From Taibaiella sp041660405 (lineage in GTDB: Bacteria > Bacteroidota > Bacteroidia > Chitinophagales > Chitinophagaceae): a stretch of 64,000 bases of DNA. Made by a program: the position numbers and the translations under genes. Below are positions 9,199 to 16,796 of the stretch, piece by piece. Location: contig JBAZWL010000006.1 of NCBI GenBank assembly GCA_041660405.1, positions 142,233 to 206,232 on the forward strand, given 5' to 3'. Below the pieces are notes generated by a model, which made no database searches, was not told where the DNA came from, and saw nothing but the letters and a program-made list of their open reading frames with translations. Each line of letters opens with the position of its first letter. Position 1 is the first letter of the stretch.

Positions 9199-9905
9199 AA
9201 TGTACTTAGTTCTTTCAGTGAAATCTTATTTTCATAAATGGCTTTTCCAATGATGGCACCAGCACAGCCTGTTTCTTTTAAATGTTGTAAATCCTGCAAT
9301 GATGTAATACCGCCACTGGCAATAAGGTTGATCTTTACCGAATCAAGGATGTCTTTATACAGTTGAAAGGATGGGCCTTCCAGCATACCATCTTTCGCAA
9401 TGTCTGTGCAGATAACATGTTCAATGCCTTTGTCTGAATAATCAGCAATAAAGGCCAAAACATCAAGCCCGGATTGTTTCTCCCAACCATGCGTAGCTAT
9501 CATTTTATCCTTGCAGTCTGCACCCAGAATAATTTTTTCAGCTCCATACTGTTTCAGCCATCTCAACACTACTTCGGGATTAGTTACCGCAATGCTTCCG
9601 GCTGTAATTTGGCAGGCTCCGCAGCTGAAAGCTATATCAACGTCCGCATCACTTTTTATACCGCCACCAAAGTCTGTGTTAAGATTTGTGCGGCTAGTTA
9701 TTGCCTGTAGTATTTTATGGTTAACTACATGCCTGGAACGTGCACCATCCAGATCTACCACATGCAGAAATTGAATGCCCTGTGCTTCCATAGTTATGGC
9801 TACTTCAACGGGATCTTCGCTGTAAATGGTTTGATAATTATAATCACCTTTGCTTAACCGCACACATTTGCCGTTCAGTATATCTATTGCCGGAATGATC
9901 CTCAT
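9192..9905 (-). CDS. hisA: ProFAR isomerase (HisA)
   Basis: This 237-residue TIM barrel catalyses the Amadori rearrangement of ProFAR to PRFAR. Catalytic Asp8 is in RIIPAIDILNGKCVRL and the second Asp in VICTDIAKDGMLEGPSF. Phosphate loops NTDFGGGIKSD and LIASGGITS are intact. The start overlaps the hisH stop by 4 bases, indicating coupled translation. Confidence 0.98.
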   Translation of the reverse strand: MRIIPAIDILNGKCVRLSKGDYNYQTIYSEDPVEVAITMEAQGIQFLHVVDLDGARSRHVVNHKILQAITSRTNLNTDFGGGIKSDADVDIAFSCGACQITAGSIAVTNPEVVLRWLKQYGAEKIILGADCKDKMIATHGWEKQSGLDVLAFIADYSDKGIEHVICTDIAKDGMLEGPSFQLYKDILDSVKINLIASGGITSLQDLQHLKETGCAGAIIGKAIYENKISLKELSTLC

Positions 9906-10480
9906 AAGCTTAAAAAGTTTTTTAAAATCTGTTCACCAACTGCTGCCGATTTTTCGGGATGAAATTGAGTAGCATAAAAATTACGTTTATTCAAAGCCGC
10001 GCTAAATGGTTGAATATAACCACAGACCGCAATGGTATCAATACATGTCTCCGCAACATAGCTGTGCACGAAATAAACATCATCACGATCTGCTATATCT
10101 GTAAAAAGATCACCACTTCTTTGTTGCAAATTATTCCAGCCCATGTGAGGCACAATGTCCTTTGGTGGCAGCTTGCGTACTATCGTATCAAATATACCCA
10201 GGCAGTTTACACTTCCTTCTTCCGAATAGGTACACATCAATTGCAGACCAAGACAAATGCCTAATACAGGCTGTTCGAGATTCACGATTATCTTATCCAT
10301 TGCTTTTTCTTTCAGGTAAGCCATAGCCATGCCGGCTGCACCTACACCCGGCAGTATCACTTTGTCAGCCTGGCTTATTTCAGAGGGCTTATCGGTAATG
10401 TTATATTCATATCCCAATCTTTCCAATGCATGGGCTACCGACAATATATTTCCGGCATTGTATTTAATTATAGCAATCAT
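9902..10480 (-). CDS. hisH: Imidazole glycerol phosphate synthase, glutamine amidotransferase subunit
   Basis: This 192-residue class I glutamine amidotransferase hydrolyses glutamine and passes ammonia to HisF. The nucleophile elbow is VLGICLGLQLMC (Cys near residue 77) and the His-Glu pair is in ATQFHPEKS. It overlaps hisB and hisA by 4 bases each. Confidence 0.98.
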   Translation of the reverse strand: MIAIIKYNAGNILSVAHALERLGYEYNITDKPSEISQADKVILPGVGAAGMAMAYLKEKAMDKIIVNLEQPVLGICLGLQLMCTYSEEGSVNCLGIFDTIVRKLPPKDIVPHMGWNNLQQRSGDLFTDIADRDDVYFVHSYVAETCIDTIAVCGYIQPFSAALNKRNFYATQFHPEKSAAVGEQILKNFLSL

Positions 10481-11571
10481 AAAATTCCTTTAGTACTTGG
10501 TATGGAGTAGTTTCCTGTTTTGCTTACAGCCATTTTAATAGCTTTGGCAAAGGCTTTAAATATGGCTTCAATTTTGTGGTGTTCATTAATACCTTCCGCT
10601 TTGATGTTCAAATTGCATTTAGCCTCATCACTAAATGATTTAAAAAAATGGAAGAACATTTCTGTGGGCATTTCACCTATCATTTCCCGGTTAAATACAA
10701 CATCCCATACCAGCCATGGCCTGCCGCCAAAGTCTATGGCAACCTGTGCTAATGCATCATCCATTGGTAAAAGAAAACCATAACGTTCAATTCCCTTCTT
10801 CCATCCCAATGCCTGCCGGAATGCTGCCCCCAGTGTTATAGCTACATCTTCGATAGTGTGATGTTCATCAATGTGTAAGTCTCCTTTTACCTGTATGTCA
10901 AGATCTATCTGCCCATGCCTGGCTATTTGTTCCAGCATATGATTGAAAAAGCCAATGCCGGTATTCAAGTTGCTTTTACCGTTACCATCAAGGTTTAGCC
11001 TGATGTCAATGTTAGTTTCAGTTGTCTTCCTGCTTACATTGGCTTTACGTGGTTCATTTTTTAGCAGATCATAAATTTCCGACCACTTAGTTGTGGTCAA
11101 CAGTGCTTCCGCATGTGTTCCCTTATTCAGGTAAATGGCTTTACAGTTCAGGTTCTTTGCCAGCTGAATATCGGTTTCACGATCTCCGATTACAAAGGAA
11201 TTTTCAAGGTCATAATCTCCTTTAAGAAAATGAGTAAGCAAAGCAGTTCCAGGCTTTCTTGTAGGTAGATTTTCATAAGCAAACGACTTATCGATCAATA
11301 CCTCACTAAAACGGATTCCTTCATTAAGAAAGGCCTTCATTATCTTATTATGAGCAGGCCAGAAATTAGCTTCCGGAAAAGAATCTGTGCCCAGACCATC
11401 CTGGTTGGTGACCATTACCAATTCATACTCCAGCTCCAATGCAATACGGGATAAATACTGGAATACACCCGGATAAAATTCAAGTTTCTCCAAACTGTCG
11501 AGTTGAAAATTTTCCGGCGGTTCTATAACTAGAGTGCCATCGCGATCAATAAATAATACTTTCTTTTTCAT
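10477..11571 (-). CDS. hisB: Bifunctional histidinol-phosphatase / imidazoleglycerol-phosphate dehydratase
   Basis: This 364-residue fusion carries an N-terminal HAD phosphatase (about 1-165) with FIDRDGTLV (Asp8 and Asp10) and FVIGDRETD, and a C-terminal dehydratase (about 175-364) with manganese-binding motifs DEHHTIED and NEHHKIEAI. It supplies both the dehydratase and histidinol-phosphatase steps, so no separate phosphatase gene is needed. The fused form is the one known from E. coli and many Bacteroidota. Confidence 0.98.
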   Translation of the reverse strand: MKKKVLFIDRDGTLVIEPPENFQLDSLEKLEFYPGVFQYLSRIALELEYELVMVTNQDGLGTDSFPEANFWPAHNKIMKAFLNEGIRFSEVLIDKSFAYENLPTRKPGTALLTHFLKGDYDLENSFVIGDRETDIQLAKNLNCKAIYLNKGTHAEALLTTTKWSEIYDLLKNEPRKANVSRKTTETNIDIRLNLDGNGKSNLNTGIGFFNHMLEQIARHGQIDLDIQVKGDLHIDEHHTIEDVAITLGAAFRQALGWKKGIERYGFLLPMDDALAQVAIDFGGRPWLVWDVVFNREMIGEMPTEMFFHFFKSFSDEAKCNLNIKAEGINEHHKIEAIFKAFAKAIKMAVSKTGNYSIPSTKGIL

Positions 11572-11588
11572 CTCTTATTTTAAAATCG

Positions 11589-12611
11589 TTAAGGTTGAAT
11601 TTGTTTCATAGCATTGATCAACTGTTCATTTTCCTCAGGACTACCAATGCTTATACGAATACAGTTGTGCACTACATGGCTTCTATTGCGTACAATAATA
11701 TTCTGTTTTAATAATGCATTGTAAATCTTTAGTGCGTCCAGGGTTTCTACCAGCAGAAAATTAGCATCTGAAGGATATATCTTTTTTACAATAGGTAGTT
11801 GTGCCAGCTGTTTCTTCAATAATATTCTTTGTTGTAATAGCATTGTTTTATTCGTTTCAAAAGTCTTAATATTGTTCAATGCCTGTAATGCTGCATCCTG
11901 ATTGAGGGTGCTAACATTGTAGGGTGGTTTAGCCTTAGACAGGTAATTCATGATATCGACAGATGCATAAGCAATGCCAATCCTCGCTGCTGCTAAGCCC
12001 CAGGCTTTACTAAGTGTTTGTGTAACGATGAGATTGGGATATTTATTCAACTGATTGATGAAAGAAGGCCTTTGTGCGAAATCTATATAAGCCTCATCCA
12101 GTACTACTATCCCTTTGAAACGTTCTAAAATATCTTCTATACTATCAATGCAATTACCTGTTGGGTTATTGGGTGAACAGATAAAAATTATCTTTAGTTT
12201 TTCGTCATCAAGAGCTTTATTTAAAAGAGCTATATCTATCTGAAAGCCCTTATTTAAAGGCAATCCTAATAATTCAATATCGTTAATGGCAGCGGCAACT
12301 TCGTACATACCATAAGTAGGTGTGAAGGTTAGGATCTTGTCTATCCCGGGTGTACAAAAAATCCGGATAATAAGATCAATCACCTCATCGCTGCCATTGC
12401 CAATAAATATATTTTCAGGAGGTATTCCTTTTATCTCGCTGATCTTTTGTTTCAATAAGTATTGACCGGGATCTGGATAGCGGTTTAGTTTTCCAAAAGG
12501 ATTTTCATTAGCATCTAAAAAGATACCCGTACCTGTATATTCCGATCTGGCGCTGGAATACGGCTGAAGGTTGCGGATATTTTTCCTTAATAATTTTTGC
12601 AGATCAAACAT
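11589..12611 (-). CDS. hisC: Histidinol-phosphate aminotransferase
   Basis: This 340-residue fold-type I PLP enzyme transaminates imidazole acetol phosphate with glutamate. Visible motifs: DANENPFG near the N-terminus, FICSPNNPTGN, VVLDEAYIDF and the PLP-lysine motif TLSKAWGLAAARIG, plus an Arg-containing C-terminal CIRISIGSPEEN. It overlaps the hisD stop by 8 bases. Confidence 0.97.
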   Translation of the reverse strand: MFDLQKLLRKNIRNLQPYSSARSEYTGTGIFLDANENPFGKLNRYPDPGQYLLKQKISEIKGIPPENIFIGNGSDEVIDLIIRIFCTPGIDKILTFTPTYGMYEVAAAINDIELLGLPLNKGFQIDIALLNKALDDEKLKIIFICSPNNPTGNCIDSIEDILERFKGIVVLDEAYIDFAQRPSFINQLNKYPNLIVTQTLSKAWGLAAARIGIAYASVDIMNYLSKAKPPYNVSTLNQDAALQALNNIKTFETNKTMLLQQRILLKKQLAQLPIVKKIYPSDANFLLVETLDALKIYNALLKQNIIVRNRSHVVHNCIRISIGSPEENEQLINAMKQIQP

Positions 12612-13893
12612 TCGACAAGCTTTTTAAGCGTAAAGAAATTGCGTTTTTATGTCCCCATAATTGTTCGGCATCTGCCATCAACTCTATACCCGGGCCAATG
12701 TTTTGAATACCATCCGCAGTCAGTTCCTGGAAGGTTATTTTTTTTAGAAAACTATCCAGGGATACACCGCTATAGCTGCGTGCATAACCATTTGTAGGCA
12801 ATGTATGATTAGTACCACTGGCATAATCGCCGGCACTTTCGCAACTGTAATTACCGAGGAATACAGAACCAGCATTAATGATCTTTGAGGTTTGTAATAA
12901 AGGTTGATCTACAGCTAGTATCAAATGTTCCGGTGCATACAGGTTACTGAAGGAAATACAGTCTTCAATATTGCTGAAAACAATAGCCCTGCTATGCTGT
13001 AATGCTTCAGTTGCTATAGTAGCTCGTGGCAATTGAGTCAACTGTTTTTCCAAGGAAACAAGGCATCTGTTAATAACCTCCTCATCGTTTGAAAGCAGCA
13101 TTACCTGACTGTCTGGACCGTGTTCGGCTTGCGATAATAAATCGGCAGCAACAAATTTAGGATCGCAGGTTTTATCTGCTATTATGAGCACTTCGCTTGG
13201 TCCTGCTGGCATATCAATAGCAACATCAATTTGTTGTGCTTTTTGTTTGGCGGCAGTGACGTATTGGTTGCCTGGGCCGAAAATCTTATCTGCTTTTGGA
13301 ATACTTTCTGTCCCCAAGGCCATAGCAGCGATGGCTTGAATACCGCCTATGCCAAAAATATCTGAAACCCCTGAAATGCTTGCTGCGTATAGTATTGCAG
13401 GATTAATTAACCCAACTGCATTTGCCGGCGTACAAAGCGTAATTGTTTTACACCCGGCAAGCCTTGCAGGAATGCCTAACATTAAAACAGTAGAAAATAA
13501 AGGCGCACTACCTCCCGGAATGTATATGCCAATATTTTCAATGGCCCGGCTTTCTCTCCAACAGGTCACTCCTTTAGTCGTTTCTATTTTATCAGGTGCT
13601 TCGGCCTGTATAGTATGAAAGTGTTCAATATTGGCTGCAGCCATTCTTATCGCTGCCTTAAGATCTTCTGGTAACAGATCACTTGCCTGTTCCATAATTT
13701 CAGGTTGGATCTTCCTGATAGGATTGCTGTTTTTATCATAAAGTTGATTGTATCTTATAACCGCGCTATCGCCTTCCTGCTTTACTGCTGCGAAGATTTC
13801 ATCAACAAGTAAGTCTAGTGTCTTCTTAGCTACAACAGGGCGTTTGGCCAATGCAAGCCAATCTTTTCTCTGAGGGTCAATAATTTTTTTCAT
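12604..13893 (-). CDS. hisD: Histidinol dehydrogenase
   Basis: This 429-residue enzyme makes the last two oxidations, histidinol to histidine, with NAD and zinc. Motifs include GIYIPGGSAPLFSTVLM, GPGNQYVTAAK, MPAGPSEVLIIAD, the zinc/catalytic region SQAEHGPDSQ and the C-terminal SGTNHTLPTNGYAR. Its start lies 16 bases after the hisG stop. Full length and intact. Confidence 0.98.
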   Translation of the reverse strand: MKKIIDPQRKDWLALAKRPVVAKKTLDLLVDEIFAAVKQEGDSAVIRYNQLYDKNSNPIRKIQPEIMEQASDLLPEDLKAAIRMAAANIEHFHTIQAEAPDKIETTKGVTCWRESRAIENIGIYIPGGSAPLFSTVLMLGIPARLAGCKTITLCTPANAVGLINPAILYAASISGVSDIFGIGGIQAIAAMALGTESIPKADKIFGPGNQYVTAAKQKAQQIDVAIDMPAGPSEVLIIADKTCDPKFVAADLLSQAEHGPDSQVMLLSNDEEVINRCLVSLEKQLTQLPRATIATEALQHSRAIVFSNIEDCISFSNLYAPEHLILAVDQPLLQTSKIINAGSVFLGNYSCESAGDYASGTNHTLPTNGYARSYSGVSLDSFLKKITFQELTADGIQNIGPGIELMADAEQLWGHKNAISLRLKSLSNV

Positions 13894-13909
13894 CTGCTGT
13901 TTTGTATAA

Positions 13910-14767
13910 TTAAAGAATCATTTTTTCAATAGGCACTACCAATATACCTTGGGCACCACAGGATTTTAGCTGACCAATCACTTCCCAGAATTGATCTTCC
14001 CTGATTACAGAATGCAGACTGCACCAGCCCTTTTCTACTAATGGAAGAATGGTAGGGCTTTTCATGCCGGGTAGGAGGGCACAGATATGATCCAAGGCTT
14101 GTTCTGGTGCATTCAATAAAATGTATTTATGCTCTTGGGAATTTCTTACAGCATTCATTCGAAAACACAATTGTTCCAGAATGTTTCTCTGTCTGAGATT
14201 CATAGCTTTATATCCTATCAAAACTGCTTCACTTTGCATAACCAGGGCTACTTCTTTAAGCCCGTTCATGAGTAGTGTGCTTCCGGTACTAACAATGTCG
14301 AAAATGCCATGTGCAAGCCCTATGCCAGGTGCTATTTCTACACTGCCTCCTATTTCTTCAATCTCTGCTTCAATGCCGTTTTGGGCAAAGTATTTCGTAA
14401 GTATTTTGGGATAGCTGGTTGCTACTTTTTTATTATTGAAATAAGACATTCCGGTGTAAGGTTCCTCTTTGGGAATGGCTAGAGAAAGGCGACAGCAAGC
14501 GAATCCAAGCCTTTTCAGCAGATCAACTTCTTTATCTTTTTCCCATACTTCATTCTCACCAAGAATACCGATATCAGCAACACCTTGTTCGACGTATTGC
14601 GGAATATCATCATCACGAAGAAATAAAATTTCGATTGGGAAATTGGTTGCTTCTGTCTTTAGTTTACGGTCGCCGTTGGGCAATTTGATACCACATTGTT
14701 TCAGCAGTTCCAGCGATTTTTCGCTTAACCTTCCGCTCTTTTGAATGGCAATTTTTAGTTTACTCAT
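13910..14767 (-). CDS. hisG: ATP phosphoribosyltransferase, long form
   Basis: This 285-residue enzyme is the committed step of histidine synthesis. It has the long form's C-terminal regulatory ACT-like domain (about 215-285), so it should be feedback-inhibited by histidine and need no HisZ. Motifs: KIAIQKSGRLSEKS, DDIPQYVEQGVADIGILG and the PRPP loop DIVSTGSTL. It is the first structural gene after the attenuator; the operon order G-D-C-B-H-A-F-IE is the same as in E. coli. Confidence 0.98.
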   Translation of the reverse strand: MSKLKIAIQKSGRLSEKSLELLKQCGIKLPNGDRKLKTEATNFPIEILFLRDDDIPQYVEQGVADIGILGENEVWEKDKEVDLLKRLGFACCRLSLAIPKEEPYTGMSYFNNKKVATSYPKILTKYFAQNGIEAEIEEIGGSVEIAPGIGLAHGIFDIVSTGSTLLMNGLKEVALVMQSEAVLIGYKAMNLRQRNILEQLCFRMNAVRNSQEHKYILLNAPEQALDHICALLPGMKSPTILPLVEKGWCSLHSVIREDQFWEVIGQLKSCGAQGILVVPIEKMIL

Positions 14768-14800
14768 TTAGGATTGTATATGCCTGAGTAAACCTGGAGA

Positions 14801-14844
14801 TAGTATAAAAACAAAATCCCGTCTGATCTACTCAGACGGGATTT
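14801..14844 (-). terminator. his operon attenuator hairpin
   Basis: A perfect 13-base-pair stem (14814-14826 with 14832-14844, loop of 5) is followed on the minus strand by a T-rich run (TTTTGTTTTTATA). It lies between the His-rich leader peptide gene and hisG, the layout of a transcription attenuator: ribosome stalling at His codons should favour read-through. An antiterminator partner was not established by eye. Confidence 0.88.
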
Positions 14845-14861
14845 CAAAAATATGGTTTCGA

Positions 14862-14963
14862 TTACACCAAATCATGATCACCTGGCTGAGGGCCGGTATG
14901 AGCATGATGATGATGTAATTGTACAATTAGCATTTGTTCTAAAGAATTTTCAGACTGCAACAT
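14862..14963 (-). CDS. hisL: Histidine operon leader peptide
   Basis: This is a 33-codon minus-strand frame starting at ATG 14961-14963 and ending with TAA at 14862-14864. It encodes LHHHHAH at residues 16-22 and another His at residue 30, six His codons in total. An internal ATG (residue 11, at 14931-14933) could give a 23-residue version; both contain the His run. The stop codon lies 17 bases before the terminator stem, as expected for ribosome-mediated attenuation. No strong Shine-Dalgarno sequence is seen, which is usual for Bacteroidota. Confidence 0.88.
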   Translation of the reverse strand: MLQSENSLEQMLIVQLHHHHAHTGPQPGDHDLV

Positions 14964-15160
14964 TAAACAAATTTTTTTATAACGCAAGTTAAAAATGAAA
15001 AGCTGCCTAATTACATTGAAAATTCTAATAGTCAACAAAACAAGCCAAAATTATTAAGTACCGGCAATTGCGTTATTGCCAATACGATGTAATTTTAGCC
15101 ATGTTACTGAAAGAGATATTCAATAACAGGAGGTACTTAGATCGAGCTTTCGATTAGCTT

Positions 15161-15262
15161 TTAAAATAGTGCAGTAAGTATAAACAGGAATTTCTGAACA
15201 GCAGCATAGAGAATAGCTGAAAATGTTATTGCACCAAAAAAAAATAGAAGTTTCTTTTTCAT
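15161..15262 (-). CDS. Possible small hydrophobic peptide
   Basis: A 33-codon frame starts with a Lys-rich tip (MKKKLLFFFGAITFSAILYA) and continues hydrophobic to its end, resembling a small membrane peptide or a bare signal sequence. It lies upstream of the his leader on the same strand, with a palindrome (15301-15316) just before its start. There is no homology evidence, and chance occurrence in A+T-rich DNA is possible. Confidence 0.3.
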   Translation of the reverse strand: MKKKLLFFFGAITFSAILYAAVQKFLFILTALF

Positions 15263-15300
15263 AACGTCCTGAATAAAAGATTACGGTTGGTTAATGGAAT

Positions 15301-15316
15301 AAGTACGGGCGTACTT
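15301..15316. promoter_or_regulatory. Palindrome AAGTACG-GG-CGTACTT
   Basis: Perfect 7-base arms separated by 2 bases lie between the possible small peptide (start 15262, minus) and the HEAT-repeat gene (start 15472, plus). This is operator-like symmetry; the binding protein is unknown. Confidence 0.45.
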
Positions 15317-15362
15317 GTTTATCCTTATCGGGTGCAAATTAGTTTGTGGTTTGAAGAAAAAA

Positions 15363-15405
15363 TACCCATAAAGATGGGGGTGCCTTACCCACATAAATAT
15401 GGGTA
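15363..15405. promoter_or_regulatory. Two tandem dyads with CCCAT/ATGGG half-sites
   Basis: The first dyad is CCCAT-aaag-ATGGG at 15365-15378. The second is TACCCA-n8-TGGGTA at 15386-15405. Their centres are about 24 bases apart, roughly two helical turns, so two dimers could bind the same DNA face. They lie 67-109 bases before the HEAT-repeat gene. The half-site TACCCAT fits the heptamer rule of NarL-type regulators, but the spacing does not match the classic 7-2-7 site. Confidence 0.5.
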
Positions 15406-15471
15406 GTGCATATTGTAATAATTATTTAATCAATTATTTATGAAAAATTATTATGACTTTATAAGTTCAAT

Positions 15472-16224
15472 ATGGCATTTTATAATCTAACAAAACAAGA
15501 GCGGCTGGATCTCGTTGCTGTGATTAAAAGCGAGTTGGTGAATGATATTTTGAGTAATACTTTTAATCAAACTACTTGCTATTTTGAACATGATGATACC
15601 TACATCAGGAAGTCAGCTTATCTTTCTTTAGGTAGGATTTATTTTGAACGAGAGGCTTTGCAAAAACCGATCCTTATAATGTTGGATAAATTTTTGCCAA
15701 ATGAAAATTTTAAAATCCGGCAGACGGTGATTAATGCTGCAGGAGAAATAGGGAAGAAGGATTTTGAAATAGTCAAACATTTCTTCGATAAAGGATTATT
15801 TGATCCACATCATTCGCCTCGAAACGCAGTAATAGGATGTATCAAAAAAATGGCTGAAGTAAATCCGGAGCCGGTTTTAAGTTGGGCAAGGAGTTATCTA
15901 CATCACGATGACAAAGAGATACGTAGAGAAATATGTCATGGCATAGAATTGCGGGGCCGTAAACATCCGGAAGATATATTACCGATGCTTAAAGAATTAC
16001 AATATGATAAAACGGCAAGAGTGCGGAATACACTGGTGCATGTAATAGGACAGATAGCATATAAAAAAGGCTGCCTGGCTATTGTACTTGAACATCTTAA
16101 AGCCTGGGACAATAAGCAGTTGGTAAAAGATGCGATAGAAGAGATCATTGATGTACATTATCGCTACCGGAATTTCTCTGCACTTACACAAGAAGAGGCT
16201 AAGCAGTATATTGCGAATCATTAG
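15472..16224 (+). CDS. HEAT-repeat protein
   Basis: This 250-residue protein is almost entirely paired helices about 35-40 residues apart, for example DDTYIRKSAYLSLGRIYF, NFKIRQTVINAAGEIGKK, DKEIRREICHGIEL and TARVRNTLVHVIGQIA. This is a HEAT-repeat solenoid, a fold shared by the AlkD-type DNA-alkylation repair glycosylases and by many scaffold proteins. I could not confirm AlkD catalytic residues, so no enzymatic role is assigned. The next gene begins 7 bases after it and is probably co-transcribed. Several palindromes lie upstream. Confidence 0.75.
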   Translation: MAFYNLTKQERLDLVAVIKSELVNDILSNTFNQTTCYFEHDDTYIRKSAYLSLGRIYFEREALQKPILIMLDKFLPNENFKIRQTVINAAGEIGKKDFEIVKHFFDKGLFDPHHSPRNAVIGCIKKMAEVNPEPVLSWARSYLHHDDKEIRREICHGIELRGRKHPEDILPMLKELQYDKTARVRNTLVHVIGQIAYKKGCLAIVLEHLKAWDNKQLVKDAIEEIIDVHYRYRNFSALTQEEAKQYIANH

Positions 16225-16231
16225 TTATTTT

Positions 16232-16678
16232 ATGAAGCATGTATTTGTAGTAAATGGTTGCCAGATTGAAGTGTTTTTTGAAGAACATTCAGTGCATATA
16301 ACCAATAATCATGAGCTGTGGCAGCTTATAGGAAAAGATCCGGTGGCTGCTACTACAGCATTAGTGCAATTAATCTTTATCGAATTTTCCACGCTGCACG
16401 GCCGTGAATTTGAAATACATCCTGATTCGCTGATCGTGGAAATATGGGGACATGTATATTTTGAGTACATGGCATTGATCCTTGGCAATCTTGTACAATT
16501 GAAACTGATCACATTGGTCGTTGATAAATTAATATTGTACTGTGAGGTGATAGACTGTGGCGAGAATGGTTATGATAATAACCGTTCGCTTTGGGATATG
16601 TTAGCTCCTTTTATCTCATTGATAGCCGGATGGCTGCCTGAAAATATCAACGATAGCAATCTGAAAAAGAATGTATGA
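16232..16678 (+). CDS. Unknown protein partnered with the HEAT-repeat gene
   Basis: This 148-residue protein was not recognised. It starts at ATG 16232, just after the upstream stop; a longer frame from 16148 would overlap that gene and is rejected. The sequence looks like a small alpha/beta domain: VFVVNGCQIEVFFEEHSVHI, then VVEIWGHVYFEYMALILG-type segments. It has no signal peptide; hydrophobic patches around 75-110 are too broken for sure membrane segments. A terminator follows. Confidence 0.6.
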   Translation: MKHVFVVNGCQIEVFFEEHSVHITNNHELWQLIGKDPVAATTALVQLIFIEFSTLHGREFEIHPDSLIVEIWGHVYFEYMALILGNLVQLKLITLVVDKLILYCEVIDCGENGYDNNRSLWDMLAPFISLIAGWLPENINDSNLKKNV

Positions 16679-16722
16679 TAAATGGAAAATTGATTTACGA
16701 AGCAAAATGATTTTGCAAAAAA

Positions 16723-16749
16723 AAACGGGCAACTGGTAGTTGCCCGTTT
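16723..16749. terminator. Bidirectional terminator between convergent genes
   Basis: A 12-base-pair stem of AAACGGGCAACT and AGTTGCCCGTTT with a 3-base loop has A and T runs on its two sides. It can serve the plus-strand unknown gene and the minus-strand ABC exporter gene. Confidence 0.85.
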
Positions 16750-16796
16750 GTAGTATTATGATAACGATTTTAACTTTGTTCGCTTATCTCAATTGT

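Noticed and set aside
14880..14930. Short CAT-repeat as a simple microsatellite
   Set aside because: The repeated CAT codons lie in frame in a leader peptide at the right distance from an attenuator, so they are His codons with a function rather than a random repeat.
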